From Streptomyces dengpaensis (GTDB taxonomy: Bacteria > Actinomycetota > Actinomycetes > Streptomycetales > Streptomycetaceae): a stretch of DNA of 64,000 nucleotides. The stretch spans positions 5,394,001 to 5,458,000 of the forward strand of contig NZ_CP026652.1 of the NCBI RefSeq assembly GCF_002946835.1. Direction: 5' to 3'. The translations under genes were made by a program, and so were the position numbers. Position 1 is the first letter of the stretch, and every line of letters begins with the position of its first letter. Of the stretch, positions 62,226-64,000 are shown piece by piece. A model generated the notes under the pieces. That model was given only the letters and a program-made list of their open reading frames with translations, made no database searches and was not told the DNA's origin.

Positions 62226-63035
62226 ATGCGGGCTCCGGGGATCGTGCACCATGGCACTCGGCGGCGGCGGGCCGCGTACCGGCGTGCGGTGTGGAGCGGG
62301 GCCGAGGCGCTGGTCACCGTCGGGGTGGTGCTGCTGCTCCTCGTCGTGCACCAGTTGTGGTGGACCAACCGGCAGGCCCAGCACAACGCCGAGCGCAAGG
62401 TGCTGGCGCTGGAGCGTGAGTGGGGGAGTCCGTCGGTGGCGGAGGGGGTGAACGGCGAAGAGAGCGCTGGGAGTTCGGATGGCTCTGACGGGCGGGAGGC
62501 TTCGAGCCCCACCGGTCAGCGGCGGCAGGGCGAAACCACCGGCACTACCGACACCACCGGCACGCCGCGCGCCCGCCCCGACCTCTCCCAGGCCTACGCC
62601 ATCCTCACCATCCCCCGCCTCTCCCTCCGCGTCCCCGTCGCCGAGGGCATCAGCAAGCCGAGCGTCCTCAACAAGGGGTACGTCGGTCATTACCAGGGCA
62701 CCCAACAGCCGGGCCAGGCAGGGAACTTCGCGGTCGCCGGGCACCGGAACACCCACGGTGAACCCTTCCGGTACATCAACCGGCTCCGGCGCGGCGACAC
62801 GATCACGGTGGAGACCAAGGGCGCGGTCTACACGTACGCCGTCGACAAGACCCTTCCGCAGACCTCGGCGGGGGACGGTGGGGTCATCCGCAGCGTGCCG
62901 CGCAGCGGGGTGCGGCCGTCGTACGGGTACGGCGAGCCCGCGTACTACATCACGCTCACCACCTGCACCCCCGAGTACTCGTCCAAGTACCGGCTCGTGG
63001 TGTGGGGGAAGCTGCGGTCCATGCGGCCCCGCTAG
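62226..63035 (+). CDS. Class E sortase
   Basis: 269 residues. N-terminal basic segment and membrane helix (ALVTVGVVLLLLVVHQLWW), a disordered linker, then the sortase beta-barrel. Catalytic residues are His173 (AGHRNTHG), Cys247 (TLTTCTPE) and Arg256 (SSKYRLVVW). Class E enzymes recognise LAXTG and anchor proteins to the peptidoglycan glycine bridge. No obvious LAXTG substrate is encoded beside it, so it probably serves proteins made elsewhere. Confidence 0.93.
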   Translation: MRAPGIVHHGTRRRRAAYRRAVWSGAEALVTVGVVLLLLVVHQLWWTNRQAQHNAERKVLALEREWGSPSVAEGVNGEESAGSSDGSDGREASSPTGQRRQGETTGTTDTTGTPRARPDLSQAYAILTIPRLSLRVPVAEGISKPSVLNKGYVGHYQGTQQPGQAGNFAVAGHRNTHGEPFRYINRLRRGDTITVETKGAVYTYAVDKTLPQTSAGDGGVIRSVPRSGVRPSYGYGEPAYYITLTTCTPEYSSKYRLVVWGKLRSMRPR

Positions 63036-63070
63036 CGCTCGCCGCAAGGCCGCAAGTACCCGAGTGAAGA

Positions 63071-63658
63071 CTAGAGCTGGGGCCGCCTCGGCGCCGGTCC
63101 CCTTCCCCGGGCGTGCAGCAGCACCGTGAGTTCGTGCTGGGCGACCACATCGCCCGCTTCGGCGTGCGAGCGGTACAGCGCCTCCGCTTCCGCGTGGCGG
63201 CCGAGTGCCACCAGACACCAGCCGAGGTCCCGCCAGGCGAAGCGGTGGCCCAGCTCGATCGCGAGGCGGTACCAGTCCATGGCGGCTTCCAGGGCGCCGT
63301 CCCGCCGTCTCCAGTAGCCCAGTTGGCCGGCGGCCCGTGCGCTGCCCGAGCGTGCCATCCCGGCCACTAGGTCCTCGGCCTCGGCCACTCGTCCCGAGGC
63401 CCAGCGGCGCATCTCCTGTGCCAGCGTGACCAGCCAGTCGGGGTCCCGCCGTACCTCGGCCTCGCGGCGGAGCCAGTGCTCGGCCTCCGCCTCGTAGCCG
63501 GGGTCCGTGTACGCGAGGCCGCTCGCCGTCCAGGCGAGTTCGCGCACCGCCTCCGGATGCCCGGCCTCGGCCAGCGGTACGAGCCATCGCTTCGCTTCCT
63601 CGCGGCGGCCTTGACGCAACAGCTCGCTGCCGCGTTGGTACTGGGCGGTGGAGTCCAT
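63071..63658 (-). CDS. Sel1/TPR-like repeat protein
   Basis: 195 residues from the ATG at 63658, preceded by AAGGTGG. Repeats of the form RREEAKRWLVPLAEAGHPEAVRELAW, EAEDLVAGMARSGSARAAGQLGYW, AMDWYRLAIELGHRFAWRDLGWCLV and AEALYRSHAEAGDVVAQHEL are Sel1-like 35-residue helix pairs. Cytoplasmic adaptor; function unknown. A 15-bp tandem array lies 67 bp upstream of its start. Confidence 0.8.
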   Translation of the reverse strand: MDSTAQYQRGSELLRQGRREEAKRWLVPLAEAGHPEAVRELAWTASGLAYTDPGYEAEAEHWLRREAEVRRDPDWLVTLAQEMRRWASGRVAEAEDLVAGMARSGSARAAGQLGYWRRRDGALEAAMDWYRLAIELGHRFAWRDLGWCLVALGRHAEAEALYRSHAEAGDVVAQHELTVLLHARGRGPAPRRPQL

Positions 63659-63724
63659 GATCAGCCACCTTATGGGGCAGCCTGCCCACGCGACGTGGAG
63701 CGTGGTGGAGCTGGCCCTGCTCTG

Positions 63725-63799
63725 CCCCGGACCCGTGCACCCCGGACCCGTGCACCCCGGACCCGTGCACCCCGGACCCGTGCACCCCGGACCCGTGCA
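63725..63799. repeat. Five-copy 15-bp tandem array
   Basis: Five exact units of CCCCGGACCCGTGCA in an otherwise non-coding stretch (63659-63956). The frame encoded on minus would be GCTGP-type, collagen-like, but there is no start or gene around it. Confidence 0.95.
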
Positions 63800-63956
63800 G
63801 GCCTCCTGAACGAGGGCTACCGGTCCAGTCCGTGAACAGGGTCTTGCGGACTGGACGCCGCGCTTGGAGGATCGACCAGTCCTCCGATGGCTGCGCGCCG
63901 GCCGCACTCCGGCCGTATCCAGCGGTCGACCGCCCGCGATCGAGGGAGTTCTGATC

Positions 63957-64000
63957 ATGAAGCTGCTGCGAGTCGGTACGGCGGGGGCGGAGCGGCCCGC
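63957..64000 (+). CDS. Start of a fumarylacetoacetate hydrolase-family gene (partial)
   Basis: Opens with ATG after GAGGGAG and reads MKLLRVGTAGAERP to the window edge. Genes of this family (2-keto-4-pentenoate hydratase and acylpyruvase types) commonly start MKLLRVG-x-x-G. Only 14 residues are visible, so the family call is tentative. Confidence 0.55.
   Translation, partial: MKLLRVGTAGAERP

Noticed and set aside
61047..63785. A 912-residue fusion of TPR, sortase antisense and Sel1 regions
   Set aside because: The frame is continuous only by GC bias; it is antisense to the sortase and out of frame with the Sel1-like gene.

Overview
The window is high-GC actinobacterial DNA and almost certainly comes from a Streptomyces chromosome. 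It carries an SsgA-like sporulation protein, an hppD copy with the exact residue spacing of the Streptomyces enzyme, DasR-type operators at the N-acetylglucosamine PTS genes, a CysO/Mec/CysM cluster, class E sortase and many GTG starts. From memory, the gene order from the Lrp regulator and hppD through ssgG, clpS, cysM, nagE/nagF, rph and rdgB to bcp follows a conserved segment of the S. coelicolor core chromosome. No search was run.

Layout. 1-1.3 kb: gene tail, tandem repeats and a Lon-type membrane protease. 1.4-5.4 kb: a four-gene OpuC-type osmoprotectant ABC operon read leftward, just downstream of an Lrp/AsnC regulator that is divergent from hppD. 7-17 kb: TPR protein, FAD-linked oxidase, ssgG, two RDD membrane proteins, a small membrane protein and a secreted M6 metalloprotease. 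17-20 kb: NAD salvage (pncA, pncB), clpS and its DUF2017 partner. 20.8-24.5 kb: amino-acid permease, then carrier-protein-dependent cysteine synthesis (mec, a Cys-ending leader peptide, cysO, cysM). 24.6-30.7 kb: membrane-anchored PemK-like protein, metallo-beta-lactamase-fold protein, DasR-controlled nagE/nagF, rph, a lipoprotein, a 49-bp tandem repeat array and rdgB. 30.7-35.3 kb: tRNA-Leu(UAG), bcp, DUF3618, GroES-like protein, a guanidine-III riboswitch with sugE, and a class A penicillin-binding protein. 35.5-46.9 kb: a three-gene ABC exporter, DUF1707 protein, SGNH hydrolase, DUF445 protein, sugar-porter-type MFS transporter, and a GlxA/AraC regulator.

From about 46.8 to 57.7 kb the character changes to an accessory region: a 5'-truncated MarR gene, IS5- and IS256-type transposase remnants, orphan hypothetical genes, a DUF222/HNH protein, an XRE regulator and long non-coding stretches. 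It contains the most unusual item, a previously unremarked tRNA-Gly(UCC)-like gene (49109-49178, minus) with its own terminator. Its T arm reads GTGC where normal tRNAs have GTTC, the same substitution I recall for the staphylococcal tRNA-Gly that feeds peptidoglycan instead of ribosomes. Streptomyces peptidoglycan also has a glycine bridge, so a dedicated cell-wall or peptide-modifying tRNA is a testable idea. A 34-residue acidic small protein gene lies 225 bp from it. To the right are a PLD/helicase/DUF3427 protein (possible defence gene), a TPR/SEC-C protein, a sortase, a Sel1-type repeat protein and the first codons of a fumarylacetoacetase-family gene.

A second theme is tandem repetition: at least ten short tandem arrays (12 to 49 bp units) sit in intergenic regions, several touching a stop codon or running into a start codon.
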